The translations under genes were made by a program, and so were the position numbers. A DNA stretch of 64,000 nt. Source: Xylogone sp. PMI_703. Lineage: Eukaryota > Ascomycota > Leotiomycetes. The notes below the pieces were generated by a model. It worked only from the letters and a program-made list of their open reading frames with translations, was not told where the DNA came from and did no database searches. Shown piece after piece: positions 35,313 through 48,252 of the stretch (positions are counted from its first letter, which is position 1; the number at the start of each line of letters is the position of its first letter). The stretch lies in assembly GCA_021399445.1 (NCBI GenBank), contig JAJTUQ010000002.1, positions 6,014,001 through 6,078,000 of the forward strand. Reading direction: 5' to 3'.

Positions 35313-36978
35313 GATCGATCTTCAAGTTGTGTTCTGGCACTGGGCGCGAGCGAAGGTTGTCGATCTTCGGTCCTGTATGGCGGGATGACAGCGACCAACC
35401 CTGAATTACCCGCTACACATCAAAAGCGTCTCTCCAGAGGAATGAAGACTGGCAGATTAGGTCTCTATCACCTTTAATAAGGGTCGCTAGGCCTTTTCGC
35501 AAATGCCAATTCACAGATAAGTCCTACAAAGCATGGGAAAGCGCCGAAGTGGGCTTGGAACGGTGGAGGGGCTGAGACTCGTTACAAACGAGAACGTGCG
35601 CGCTGGGCCGGTGCGAAGGTGAGCGGCTACTGGGCAAACTTCACCTTCGATCTTTTTGATGGAGGAGTTGAATTTTAGGTTCTCTAACAGATCAGAAGGC
35701 CAAAACGCCTCCTCGCTTCTCCAACAATTATCGTGCGAGATACAATAACATGAGACAATCGGGCAGAAACACGTCGAGCTCTATGGAGCGGGCACAGAGA
35801 GCGCAAAAAGCGACTGGTCGCCAGCCAATGATCGCAGCGATGCTGCTTAGGGTAAAAAGATGAAATAGCGCATTTTGCCACAGGGAAACTGGTTGATCTA
35901 GGAGTAACAGCAGCTTACTCAGTTGTTGTTCGCTCACGGGATAGAGATACAATACCTCCTGAGTATGCTGCCTCAATACATGGAATAGGACAGAATCATG
36001 ACTTCGTCAACAAATAAATGATCAAGGAAACATCATCTGATTTCATCACCACGGGTTGAAATGACCAACCTTTCTTTTCTCGTTGCAGATTGTAATGATG
36101 TAATCTGATAACTAGTCTCTTCAAGTTGGCCTGATTCAGGACTAGATGTGTTAAATTTTGTACATATCCGATAATGTTGAACACAGTCTCCTTGGAAACG
36201 GGGAGTCGTCAAGCATGGTTTTATGTCCAAATAATCATTCTGGCTATGCCGATGCCGAGATTCTCGCTGATATCTTGCTCATGGCGTATTCATTGAACAT
36301 AGCTGGCTTGCTTACTGTATGCTATCATTTTAGACTACTGTAATAAGCTTTGTTCTCACGAAGTATCACCAACACCACCTACATTTATAGTTTCGTCTTT
36401 GGATCGGTTATTGAATGGTCTTTCCAAAGTACTATGAGAAGATAAGTTTCTAGTATACCTTACTATTGATTTTTATACCTTAACTCATCGCCTGCTGCTC
36501 TCTTAGAATTAGTATATCGCAAATCCATGCAAAGAGACCATGCTCATAGATACAGTGCCAACAACTCCCTAGTTAACGATTTCCTCGGCCCTTGATTCCA
36601 AATGTGATTAACCAATATCAGTAAGCAGAACGTAGCGTATACGGTATTCAGCTTAAATTGATGTCAGCACGAGTCAAGTAGTTAAGCCTCTTTATCTTGA
36701 CAGCTACGCTACATGTGAAGAATTACGTGGAGTTTAACAATGCGTGACCTGTCACTTGGGGCCATGAGGGGTCCAAATATAGCACGGATACGGCCCAGCA
36801 GCCAATAACGCTTGTATAATATATGGCATGAGGACGGCCCGAACGAAAACCACTAAAACTACGCATCTCAGATTGTACGTCCCGAGTCCATATATGGACT
36901 ATATATTGAAAGACTTCTGACGTACGGGTAGCATGTCTCTATAGCTTTTCCTCTTCATCGGTATAATTATATCAATTC
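35313..36978. other. Intergenic, SRPK / GNAT divergent
   Basis: About 1.7 kb with no supported gene; AT-rich from 35.9 kb on. Holds the SRPK and second GNAT promoters. Confidence 0.5.
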
Positions 36979-37804
36979 ATGGCTTTCGAGATTACTGAAG
37001 CAAAACCTGAGGAGATCAGGGAAGTTCTTGACCTTTCTAGCGTGGCATATGGCGATGATGAACTATTTGCATGGACATTTGCCGACGTCCCAGAAAAAGA
37101 GAGGGATGAGTTTATGGATGCTTTTCTAAATCCCAGGATGAAGTTGGCTGATTATGCTATATACATCATTAAGGATGAATCTACTGGGTGAGTTTATAGA
37201 ACCTTGGTGGTGTATACCTTCCACCAACTAGTCCATAGGAAAATTGTGGCCTGGACAGCCCTGCAATGGCCATGGGATATACGCCCATTGAGTCCCGAAC
37301 TCAAGACCAAGATATTAGCCCACGATCCGGCAGATCTTCCTCCTTTCCCAGAAGGCCTAAAAGTGAATGGTTTTGTCGAGTTCGGGAACTGCATTGGCCT
37401 CACAACGGCTGATTATGATCCAGAAAAGCACTTTCGTGAGTCATTTGTCTCTTCGTCCTTCGTACTGTGACTGTTATTGTTAAAGTTGTTGTATTCTACC
37501 CCTGGAGCTCATCTTAAGACAAGAAATTCGCCTGATACAATAAATAGATAAGAGAGGAACTATGATCCATCCCGACTACCAAAGAAGAGGGTTAGGCACC
37601 AAACTCACCCAGCACACTAACAAAATTACGGATGAGGCAGGACGCCCAACATTTGTTCCCTGTAGATATACGTCTTGGAAGATGTTCCAGAGTGAGGGTT
37701 TCAAACAAATAGCTGATCACCACCCTCCCGTCGAAATGTGGGGTGGAGATCCAGAGAAAGCTTATTATCGATATGCGATGAGAGAACCTCAGCTAACAAA
37801 ATAA
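36979..37804 (+). CDS. GNAT-family N-acetyltransferase
   Basis: Three exons (36979-37187, 37239-37435, 37548-37804) encode 220 aa. The start opens ITEAKPEEIREVLDLS, a usual GNAT first strand and helix. Exon 2 gives KIVAWTALQWPWD and exon 3 the acetyl-CoA loop MIHPDYQRRGLGTKLTQH, whose Q-R-R-G-L-G fits the Q/R-x-x-G-x-G/A motif. Then PTFVPCRYTSWKMFQSEGF, the late helix region where the acceptor is selected. It belongs to the large, fungal-expanded set of small GNATs with unknown substrates, unrelated in detail to the one at 6717. Introns are 51 and 112 nt with consensus borders. Confidence 0.86.
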
Positions 37805-38802
37805 GGCTTTTTATGTAGGTTCAGATATACTTTCCATCAATATAAGTGCGGTATATCTTGGTGGTCCGCGGTAGACTCCCCGCTTCCAATAACTGAATCA
37901 ACTTTGGTTTCTAGGCAAATCTATGGACTTTACTTGAGAGCTATTTCCAGGTTACTCATTTGACAAAATAAGCTGTATATCAAATATTTTTCAGCTGAAG
38001 TGGTGATATTCAAGAGCAATTTGCCAATAATCTAAATCTATTGATGGCATCTCCCTTTGAAAAGATTGTGTAAGCGTTTAGATTGCTCTCTTTGTAATAA
38101 CGGCACAGGCATATATCTAGCCTATCCCCTCTATAAAGGACGATTAATGACCTTATAGGTGACAAAACCATTTCTCATGTAACTATATATTTAATACATC
38201 AAACAATCCAAAATTTTCGGACGTAATAACTCACATACGAAAGCACAATTCGATTGATCCTTAAATACTTCAGAACCGCTTTTACGCAGTTGGATAGAAA
38301 AATACCTGATAAAACATACAAAAATATAACATGAGGCAGTAAACGCATAAGAAAGAACAAAGTACAGAGATAACAAGATATACGCTCGGGTTACAGATAA
38401 GTCCGGCTACATCCGCATTTGGCTACCACTTAGATCTATGGCGGGTCTGGAGCTATTTCTAGGTTTCCTAGGATCGCTTTAACCAAAGACCAAAGCTCGT
38501 CCTAATGGAAACTGTGCAGCGGCAAGACCATGTAGGGAAAAGGATTAATCCAATAAATGTAGGTGGTTCTTTTTGCCACTCCAGTTCCTAGTAGTGGAGA
38601 GGCAGTGGGAGAACCACGTGTATGCGAGGGACGGCCTCTTAGCGGAGTATCCGGCTTTCAGATTTTGGCCTAGATAACTGAGACATCCAGCCTTGGTTTG
38701 CTTGGCCTTGACAAAAAACGTGTTGAAATGAATAACATCCGTCTTCTATTTGGCCTTCGGAAAATATAAGAATTAAAAAAATGCTTGCTGAGTTGGTTAG
38801 GC
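37805..38802. other. Convergent 3' region, GNAT / Lunapark
   Basis: About 1 kb, AT-rich, with no believable gene. Contains both genes' 3' flanks. Confidence 0.5.
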
Positions 38803-40067
38803 CTACTGGTTTCCCTTCGACCTCCCCTTTTTTGATTTTGAGTCACTGATATCCCCTGCGGATGCATCCTCCTCTGCTTCTCCTGCACTGTTTCTTTCAT
38901 CATCGGCAGCCCCAACATCCGCATTCTCACTAATATCGTCTCCTATATCTGTGAAGGCCCTATCCCCTATTTCAGAACCAGAAGGCTCTGTATCCTGGAT
39001 TCCGATTTTCTCTTTCATTTCCTGAACTGCTTTCAACCCTTCGTCTAGCTCCCCGTTCCAGCCTCCACAGCCATAACATCTCCACCTGCCTAGGTCGGAT
39101 AACTTGGTCGTTCCAGGAGGTGCTTGCCCGTTGACCAGTCTGCAGTGTTGACATATCAGAACAAAACGATTCTTCGGTAATGTTTCATCTTCTCCTAGCA
39201 AGACATCCAATACCCTGTCATACCAGTTTCCCCCGGGGTTAGTCTCTGGGCTCTGTGCATAGTGCTGAGGGGACGGAAATGCGTTTGGTGCAAACTCTGC
39301 CTGCGCCAAATCCAATCGCAGATTTCCAGGAGGCTTTCGGGCAGGAGTCATAGGAGGTCCTAACTCTATTGGCGGTCCAAGATGTGGTGTAGGTGGCTGA
39401 TTATGAAGAGGACTGTTTCTGGGGATGTTTGCTGTGGCAGGAGGGCTTATCCGTGCTCTTGGAGGCTGCTTCGGTGTCTGATTTGACTTCTTTGGCTTTG
39501 GATGCTCATTTGTTGGCCTTCTCTTTGGTGAGGAAGTTACCCCTCCATACTTTTCAAGCAGGTCTCGCGTGGAATTATATTTTGTGGCATCCTTAAGTTT
39601 CTCTATAGTTTTAGCTCGCGTTGCCTGTTGCTCTTCTAGGCGCAATGTGACGGCGTCTATTCTAAAATTATAGTAACTGGAAATTCCAGTTCGAACGAGA
39701 TAGATCCTATAACGATATTAGATTGAACTTGGGTTCCATGATCTAACCCACTCACAGTACTGGGCTTCCAGCAAGCGCAGTATATTCTAGGACAGTGAGA
39801 TTCTGCCACCCCACCACAAGAAACAACACTATGAAGCAGAAAAGATATGCGAAGCTCGTGTAAAGGGTCCATAGCGCGACGTTCCGTCGGCCATGCTGTC
39901 GTAAGTAGTCCAGATGCTGCTGCGATCCTGCGATTTTGGCTGCTAGTGAAGACAGCGCCTTCTCAAACGACTCTGGGGAATTGTCCTCCCCCTGTAAAGT
40001 TAGGGTTAGCACAATGTCACTTTCCACGGAGGATTCTACGTACCCTCCACGGCCATAGAGACACCAT
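38803..40067 (-). CDS. LNP1: Lunapark, ER three-way-junction protein
   Basis: Integral ER membrane protein that stabilises three-way tubule junctions. Three exons (40067-40044, 39991-39756, 39706-38803) encode 387 aa. The 24-nt first exon gives MVSLWPWR, the conserved Lunapark start, followed by GEDNSPESFEKALSSL. A coiled coil precedes the first membrane segment (~46-69), and a second follows near 73-93; both termini are expected in the cytosol. A coiled region (RLEEQQATRAKTIEKLKDAT, then STRDLLEKYGG) and a Pro-rich stretch lead to the Lunapark zinc finger: C272, C275, C297, C300, within CQHCRLVNGQAPPG and RWRCYGC. The tail is acidic. Divergent from the golgin gene with 384 bp between starts. 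Confidence 0.93.
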
Positions 40068-40451
40068 CTTTACTGGCTGTACGGCGTCGTCTGGGGAGCT
40101 AGCATTTCATTCTGTCGCAGGCTGGAAGGACAGTTGTTCGGTCTATCAATCTGGATCACCCGCTGCGTCACTAGAGCCTACCAGGCTGCTAAAACCATAC
40201 CGGGTGGTCAATGCTCTTGCCGATGCATGTGTGTGCTGCAGTCTACGGAAAGCCTCTAGAATGAATGTAGAGCACGCGGGCACGGGCCACCAGAATGTTA
40301 CGGAGCTTCAACCCTTGCGGAGTCAGCCTTCAAATCGTGGCTTCATCATGACAGGCAGGCGATTTCTTTAGAGGTGGCCTACATCGATTCACTATATGGA
40401 TCGCATAAGCCACTGCATTGAAAATCTATTGTTCCCGTAGATGTGTCCACA
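40068..40451. promoter_or_regulatory. Divergent promoter, LNP1 / GRIP golgin
   Basis: 384 bp between divergent start codons of two endomembrane-organising genes. An open frame crosses it on the plus strand (39847-40371) but is only the shadow of Lunapark. Shared regulation is inference. Confidence 0.5.
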
Positions 40452-43400
40452 ATGTTTCAGGTAATAGTGAACTGATGCGGCCTATCCCATTGCCTTAACT
40501 AACCGGTCTATAGCGAATTAAGGGCGCGATAGATTCTCGGATTGCTGAGGAGCAGGCTCGCCAGAAAGCTGCTGCCTCTACTCTATCAAGGTCCAGCTCT
40601 TCAGCAAGTGCAAGGCGATCCGTCTCTGCTACTGTGTCTTCTCGAACCGAATCTCCCTCACGAAGGCCACTGAAACCAAAGTCAAAAGAAGATGCGCCGC
40701 CGGTTCGAGGTCCTGACCCTTCCGAGTTCGAGTCCGCATTCGTGATTGACGACGACTCTGAAGAACCCTCACGTGCTGCTACGCCATCTGTATCCCAAGA
40801 GCAAAGTGACTCAATGACACAAACGGCCGGCCCGCCAGCGGCCAATGGCGCCGATAATAAGGGAGACACAGGAGGGCAGCATCCTGGGGACGCTACTCCA
40901 AAACCCCCAAGTGATCTTCCTCCTGATGTACGCTCGAAACTGCGGAAACTGGAGAAGCTGGAATCTCGGTATCAAGGTTAGAATTGGCATTACTCATTAT
41001 CGAAGCTTAGGGCTCTCTCTAATTTATCTAGAACTTCTACGATCATACCGTATTGCGCATAGCCGAGCAGTGTCAATCGAGCCTTTTGAGAAGGCTCTAA
41101 GAGAGAATACTCCTCTTGTCTCCATCAGCGATCCAGATGCACTGGTCGAGTATCTGAATCAGATCAACTTGAAGAGCGACATGGTCATGGATGAATTGAA
41201 GCGAGTTTCCGCTGTCCGAGATCAATACAAGAAGAAATTTGATGAGGCTGAGAAACAAGTATCTACACTTCGCAACGAACTAGCCACTGCTCAGACTTTG
41301 AAGTCTGGCGAAGAGGCCGTCAAGCCCAAGGACGATACGGTTAGCATTGATATGGATACACCTGCAGCCTCGGTCAAATCCCCCACGGCATCTGTAATGA
41401 ATCTGTTCTCTCCCAAACACCGAGCTACTCCGACACAAGATAACAAGGACGTAACTGAGGAGTTCTTCTCTTATGATGACGAAGTGCCCAAACTTCAGTC
41501 AGATCTCAAGGAAAAGGTAACCCAAATCGAGTCACTCGAATCTACCGTCTCTCAGCTGCAAGAGAAGCTGGCCGTAGCTCAGGAAAGCGGTGCCGGACTG
41601 GTAGAAAGTCTGGAGAAAGTAACAAAAGAGCTGAACGAATCGAAAGAGGCATCAGCTAACTTAATAACTCTCCAGTCAAAAGTTGAGGAGCAGAATACAG
41701 AGATTAATGATCTAAAGGCGAAAATAGAAACTGCAGAAGAAGAATTGGTGAGCGCGAAGGCAGAACTAGAAAAAGAAAAGGAAATTAGCAAGACAAACCT
41801 AAACGCTCTAAAGACTGACCTTGAAAATGAAAGGGAAAGCCATCAATTAGAGCTCAAACTGCGGACTGATGCTTTGAAAGAAACTGAGGAGTTAAACACA
41901 AAACTTAAGGACCAACTTCAACAGCTAGAACAGTCAGTAGCTGACAGCAAGAAGAGGATTGAAGAACTTGTTACTGAGAATAAAACGCATACCGCAATCG
42001 AGGAATCCGCCGCTACCCCCGAACAGCCAGTTATCGCTGAGACACCAGCATCAGGAACTCCCACCGGGCCGGCATCGAAAAAGAAGAATAAAAAGAAGAA
42101 GAAGGGCGGAGCGCCCGGAACGCCTGCGTCAAGTCAAAACACTTCTACTTCGCAGGTTATAACAGAGGCACCTGCGCCCTCACCCGCCGTTCCACCCACT
42201 GCTGAACTGGAAACGGAGATATCCAAACTGAAGACTGAAATGGTACAGAAGGATGCAGAAATTGCAAAACTGCAGTCAAAGCGAAAAACGGAAGAGGATT
42301 TACGAGAGGAGCTTGAAAACATGCAAGAGAATCTTCTCAACATTGGGCAAGAGCATGTCGAAGCTAAAGAGAAAATTAAGGAGCTTACCGCTGAAAGAGA
42401 AGTTCTCAAGACCAGGGTTACTGAACTGGAAAAGGAAGTCGGAGAGTTCAAGAACCTGATTACCGAGTACGAGGACCTTAAAGCCAAGGCTTCGATGTTA
42501 CAGAAGGACCTCGGAGCAGCAGAACAATTAGCCACGACACGATACAGGGATCTCACTGAGCTGAAAGACGTCCTACAAAAGGCACAGCCGGAGCTCAAGG
42601 CACTGCGTACCGAAAACGCAGCCCTGAAATCTACGAAGGACGAATTAGCGATAAAAGCTTCAGAGTTGCGGCGGTTAGAAGCCCGAGAGAAGGATCTCAA
42701 GGCAGATATTGCTAGCTTTAAGAAGCAAGCAGCGGATAGGGAGAATGAGATAAAAACTTTGAATGACCGAATCTCCCAGGAGACAAACGCTAGGCAGCGA
42801 GCTGAAGACCAGACTCGCATTGCCCAACGTGATATGAGGAAGACTGAAGCAGAAAAGATAGAAATCTCTGCTTCCTACGAAAAGACAACTCGCGAACTCA
42901 CGAAAGTTCAGGAAGAAGCGACCAAGCTCCGGGGTAAGGTCCTAGAGCTCGAAGATACTGTTGCGAAATTGACCAGCGAGTCCAAATCCCTGCGAGAGGA
43001 AGCCAACTTAAGAGGCTCCCAATACAACAACGCCCAGAATCTGCTGAACAGCATGCGCGATCAGACCACTGAAATGGCTACGCAGCTTAAAGAAGCGAAA
43101 GAACAGTCCGAGTCTCTTGAAGAAGAGCTTGGCGAAGTTCAACGTCTTCTCACTGAACGCACTCGCGATGGAGAAACGATGCGCCGCCTCCTTGCTGACG
43201 TGGATGACCGTGCTGAGGCAAAGGTCCGGGAGATGCGTGAGAGGATGGAAGCTGCTATTGAGGAGCGTGACCGTGTGGAGGACGAGGCTTCCACAAATGC
43301 AAGACGAAGGGCAAGGGAAGCAGATGAGTTAAAGTCTAGAATCAGGGACTTAGAACGTGATCTTAAGCATGCCGTTGACGATCGTGAGGAATTGCTCCGC

Positions 43401-43963
43401 TCCGAGAAGGAATGGAAGATGAGGCGGGATGAGATAGAAAGCGTATCGGAAAGGGCTTCAGCCGAGGTCAGCGAGATTCGAGCTGCTATGGGTGAACTGA
43501 GGGATGCACTCGATGGCAGTGAGAGACAAGTTCGAGATTTGGAAAAGCAGCGAAGTGACCTTCGACGACTCCTCGATGAAGCGAATCAGCGACATGAAAA
43601 ACTATCCAAGGACTTTAAAGCTTTGCAGGCTAAACAGTCTCGGATAGACTCGCCACCTCAGATTCCCTCGCGATCTTCCATCGATTCTGGACGAGGGAGT
43701 GTTTCAAACTCTGTCAACGGAAGTACAACAGCAGTTGGGTCAAAGATGGATTATGTCTATCTAAAGACTATCTTGCTCCAGTTCTTGCAGCAAAAAGACA
43801 AAAATCGGCAAGCAGATCTAATTAGAACCGCTCTAGGGCAATTATTACATCTAGACAAGTAAGTTATCCTGCTGGGATTTCATTTGGTAAACTTTACTAA
43901 TTATTTCGAATTTATAGAAAGGATCAGGAGAAGTGGATAGCAGCTATCTCTGCCTGGAAGTGA
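40452..43963 (+). CDS. GRIP-domain golgin (Imh1-like)
   Basis: Golgi tethering protein: a long coiled coil whose C-terminal GRIP domain binds Arl1/Arl3-type GTPases at the trans-Golgi. Four exons (40452-40460, 40514-40976, 41032-43858, 43918-43963) encode 1114 aa. Exon 1 is only 9 nt (Met-Phe-Gln) and joins RIKGAIDSRIAEEQARQKAA, which gives the usual fungal golgin start. After a Ser/Pro-rich segment, heptad-rich coiled coil runs almost unbroken from ~190 to ~1030, apart from a Pro/Ala/Lys island near 500-560 that contains a poly-Lys run. GRIP: YLKTILLQFLQQKD, then KDQEKWIAAISAWK, split by the last intron. The large antisense open frames are shadows of the charged coiled coil. Confidence 0.92.
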
Positions 43964-45243
43964 CGTTTGCATTCTGTTATTTCTAGCGCTGTAATTTTTT
44001 TAGATGGGAAGGAATAAAGTCCGGTTATTGTTGGCATGGACCGTATGGGCATAGAGCATAGCACCTCATGTTTTGTAGATTAGTTTCCTTAAGCAAGATA
44101 ATGGTTCTTGACAGCGCCTGGTAATCTCTTATCATCCCCATTGGTACACAATGCGGTCTCTTCCCGGTTATGATGCCTGTCTATTGTGGAGGTATCTCCA
44201 TAATGAATCGTTAGACATAAACATAATGAGTAAAAAAGAAAAATTGAAGAGATGAAGCAGAATCCAGTGGATACAACCTATCAACGAACTCTTATCAGTT
44301 GTTTGAGACGGTGTTTGCAGAGCGAGCAATTTGCAGGTACATTGCAACTGTTCATTGACGTTACCCCTTTTCTCGCATACTAGCAAACCACAACAATGAC
44401 CTTTCGGCTTTTTATCAGTTTCGCATCATTCACAAAACTTTGCTTTCCCCCAAAATACCAGTGCTGATTTTACAGATAACGAGACTTAAACGGTGAATAT
44501 TCCAACCAGAATTGCTATTGGTATTACGTCGTGGTAATTGCAAATTCTGTAAGGAGTGGGTTACTGTTAGAGACATGTGCGGATACATTCAGAAAAAAGC
44601 CACAGAAAGAGCAGACGGCTGCCTGAGAAAGAGTATTCCAGAAAAAATAAATGATCTAAAAGTTTCCTAATGGCATAGTGGGAATGTGTTTCTTTCCGTT
44701 GAGAGGGAGATCAATGTGCTGGAAGGTCTTGGCTATGATGTACATGAACGCAACTTAGCTTTAATCTTTATCGAGACTTTGGTTTAAACACACCATGACT
44801 GCGTGTAGTGTTGGATGAAGAGATGATTATGAACACTCTTACAGACATTAAGGTCAACTCACACCTACTCCTGGGTTCATAGGGCTCGAGATATAATGTG
44901 TATTAGAGGATTAGTCCAGCTAACCGTCTACAAAGCAAGTAGTGTTGAAAGGAAATATGAGTCCCGTCGGGGTGTATTTTGATAGAAAGAAAGCAAAGCC
45001 GTCATGGCAAACCACCACACCTCATCCACTTCCCCATCCTGTCACCTATCCTCCTGAGACAAACTCTTCTCTGCATAGCTTCCACGATCAATAATTGCAG
45101 GGTAGTATCAAGGTAGTCCTCGGCACAATATCCACGAAAATCGTGCCCATAACTGCACGGCCCCCCCATATCACTCATGATTGATACTGGTGCTGCACGG
45201 ATGACACTACCACTACTCTGCCATAGGTGGATCTCTGGTATCT
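43964..45243. other. Intergenic
   Basis: About 1.3 kb of AT-rich DNA downstream of the golgin; no gene seen. Confidence 0.5.
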
Positions 45244-45471
45244 TCAGCCCAAAGTCGAACAGTCTTCACACTTCGGGTGTTGACAGTCTGGACAAATATA
45301 CTGCCAAAGGTTTGGGTTTACTTCGCGGGAACAGAGGTGACACTTCCACCAGCCAGCCATGTTCGGCCGTGCCCATGTTTCTTCGTAGGAGCCATGGCTG
45401 CTACCCATGCCGCAGTATTGAGCCCTAGTCATAAGTTGGTAACTAAGTAGAGTCACAGTGATGCTGTCCAT
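45244..45471 (-). CDS. Small Cys-rich protein with zinc-finger-like pattern (75 aa)
   Basis: Single frame of 75 aa (or 62 aa from the second Met at residue 14). The C-terminal half holds WWKCHLCSREVNPNLW followed by YICPDCQHPKCEDC: C-x2-C, 13 residues, then C-x2-C-x4-C-x2-C. This W-x-C-x2-C...C-P-x-C-x-H-x-x-C-x2-C layout matches short, uncharacterised zinc-finger-like proteins that are common in Leotiomycete and other Pezizomycotina genomes (general recollection, no function known). The N-terminal half is Ser/Gly-rich. An intron within codons 3-13 is conceivable (GTGACT...CTAG) but not required. It lies alone between two gene-poor stretches. Confidence 0.6.
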   Translation of the reverse strand: MDSITVTLLSYQLMTRAQYCGMGSSHGSYEETWARPNMAGWWKCHLCSREVNPNLWQYICPDCQHPKCEDCSTLG

Positions 45472-48252
45472 ACATTACCGTGGGTTGTTTTATTGACTTA
45501 GTATGTGAGAGGCAGTCAATGTTGCAGTAAATACCCGCTGTGGTTGTGGTTATGACTAACGACGGAAGATAGAAATATATATTCCATACTCCTTTGTCCA
45601 TTCCCCTTTTTATATGTGAGTTAAGACACTCGGAAGACCCTTCTGCTCTACGCCCTTTCAACGCCCATGGAGGCCCTCTTTCCACACCGAAATAAAAACA
45701 TTTTCTAGTGTATCAGACCTGACGGTGAGTGTTCCATACGATAGACAAAACCATATTCTTCTAGACATACCCAAAACCACTAATTTGATACTAGACCGCA
45801 AGATACCAGTTTTACATTGTTCAATATCCCTGGAGAATAAGGAAACGTCCAAAGACTTGCCAGTTTCTCATGATTAAGGGGCTGGGTCCACGCAAAACTG
45901 AGAGTCTTGTTCCATGGTACTGGGACTTCAGACCGAGTAGCCAGAGTACTAGTGAAGGGCCATGGTGGCAGAGTCGGCGTAACTCTGCTCTCCAGAATCA
46001 AGTCTCGAATCATTCCGTCAGAACCAAGCTGCGGATATTTTCCTAGCGCTCTTGTACTGTGACAGGCGGCATGGTAGATAGCACTATTTTGAAGTATTAC
46101 TCATCGCGGCCGCCCAACCTATGAGTATTATTCTCATACCTTAAGGCAAACATGCTAAAAAGGGGTGCAGTTAGCTTCGAAAATTCTTTTCCAGGGCGGA
46201 CATGTCACACGCAGGAGTAAAGTGAGAGTGTGATAACCAATAGGACGACTGCAACTTGTGCGTTAATTGTGCTTCTTTCTTATTGTAGTCAGCTGCTCAT
46301 TCATCTGTGAATGCGCTGTTGGGTCTGTGAAAGGACGTGACAAGAACTATGCCGTATAGAAGAAAACACAGGGGGAGTATGATCTTGCTGCGGTGATATC
46401 CTAGACCTTAAAACCCACTATATAAACTAGATCAAGGAAGTGCTGACGTACAGCCACTGCAAAAGATCCAAGCCAGGCTGCCTCCCTTCTTGTCCCCACA
46501 AGGACGGGCTGTCTCACCGATTCTTCTTTCCGGCCCAGCTGGAAGCGTCCATAGCACAAGGCCTTTTCGGAGAAAAATTTGTTGTACCGAGCGTTATACC
46601 GTGTCAAAATGCGAGCTTCGAATACTGCCGGGGTGGATTTCAAGAGCCGTCCTGAGTATGAGTTTGTAGTCTTGGTTACTAGAGCAAAGTTTAGCAGGTT
46701 CATCTGACAATATCACCGGTTGTCGGCATACCCCTGGACTCCTCCGAGAAATTCCTATTGTTGTTTAACTAAGACTTGCAAAATTCTGCAAGTAGTAGTG
46801 GCTAAGCCATCTTTGCCTACTTGCCTTCACAGTCGACGCCCGGTCACTCACTGCATGGCTGTGCAGTAACAACCGTGTAGATTCCCATGACGACGCATCG
46901 ACATATTCACTATGTGTCTCTTCTCTGACTATGTTGGAGCAGATGGACAGAAAATCCCTCCATTGTTGTGGGTCTCAAAGGGTGCGAGAAGAATGTAGAG
47001 GTCTCACTAGCTAGCCAAAATGCCAGCCCTGTAGTTTAAATGGATTTTTGTCGACATAGATGCCTTTTGAAATATAAGACCAATCTCTGGCAACTAGCGA
47101 GATCGAGCAATTGACAAGATATATAGAAAAGGAAAGATGAAGAGGAGTTTGGGGTATAATATAAGGGCTATCTGTGTATGTAGCCTTCCCTGTGGGTACC
47201 ATCCGGCTATTTATTTGTTTTAGGATCAATAATCAACATGAGGGAACTACAATTCGGTGCCTTCCCCTCATTATGCCTTAGAAGGGCAGCTTGCAGGGTG
47301 ACTGAAGGTGGCAGAGTGATGGCCATTCTGCAAGCGCCTCATCCAGCCAAAGATATCAGATAACTGGTTCTATGCTAAACAGCATGTTCTGCTTTTCGTC
47401 GTATTAGGGAAAGTGTGTTTTCGAAATTAAACAATGCAGCTTGCAACTTTTTCAATAAATCGAAGACTGCTTAGACACTCCCTTTTATCTTTCTTTTCTT
47501 TTCTGTTCCAACCTACTTCAATCATCTGTGATCGTTCTGCACACTTGCAGTAGTCTCACGGTGTTAGATTACCTTGGGTTAGGATCTTCCCGTGTCGGAT
47601 CTGCGGCAAAGGACACTAGGCCCTGCGCCAATTCAGCCGGAAACCATCGAAGTTGACACCGTCACTTGCAGGTATGCAGCCTTCGAGTTCATGGGAAGTT
47701 TCTCTACTAAGAGATATATGATCATATTGGAAACCAACTCCTAGTCTTAAATATTTGCTAGGGATCAGAGGGATGTTGTATAGGACGCAACTGAACATCA
47801 TAGATACGTATTGCCTACTTCTCTACTCGGCATAGGCTGAAGACAAAAGATTGCTGTGCCTTGACTCGATGCCATTCCAACGCACTGACGAACGGACGAA
47901 CTGGTGATTGAGATAAACGATGTATAACATAGACAATTAAGAAGAGGGATTGATGCTGGACTGGTAGGTCTAAAACGATTATTATTGGATGTTGCCGTCG
48001 TCCCGGTGCGCCATGGGTTAGTGCCCCCGCGCTTAAAGCCTACTTCTAGGCGATAAGATCGAAAGATCCAAGAAGCTAATCTCCAAATTCTCAACCACGG
48101 GGCCTTATTGATTCCCAGGCCACAATACAGCCATAGAGGTGAATATGGCTCCTAGTCAACCAATTCTGGAGCGTGTTTTGGACAACATCCAAGTTGTATA
48201 TCAGTAAAACCTACCCCAAAATTTGACTGGAGGAGCCGTCGATACTTTGTGG
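45472..48252. other. Gene-poor region upstream of polymerase eta
   Basis: About 2.8 kb. The longest frame (46401-46703, minus, 100 codons) has a balanced composition but no motif I recognise, and I do not call it. The right end holds the polymerase eta promoter. Confidence 0.45.

Noticed and set aside
42134..42820. 228-codon minus-strand frame opposite the golgin
   Set aside because: It is the antisense shadow of Lys/Glu-rich coiled-coil codons, giving a Ser/Phe/Leu-rich translation.
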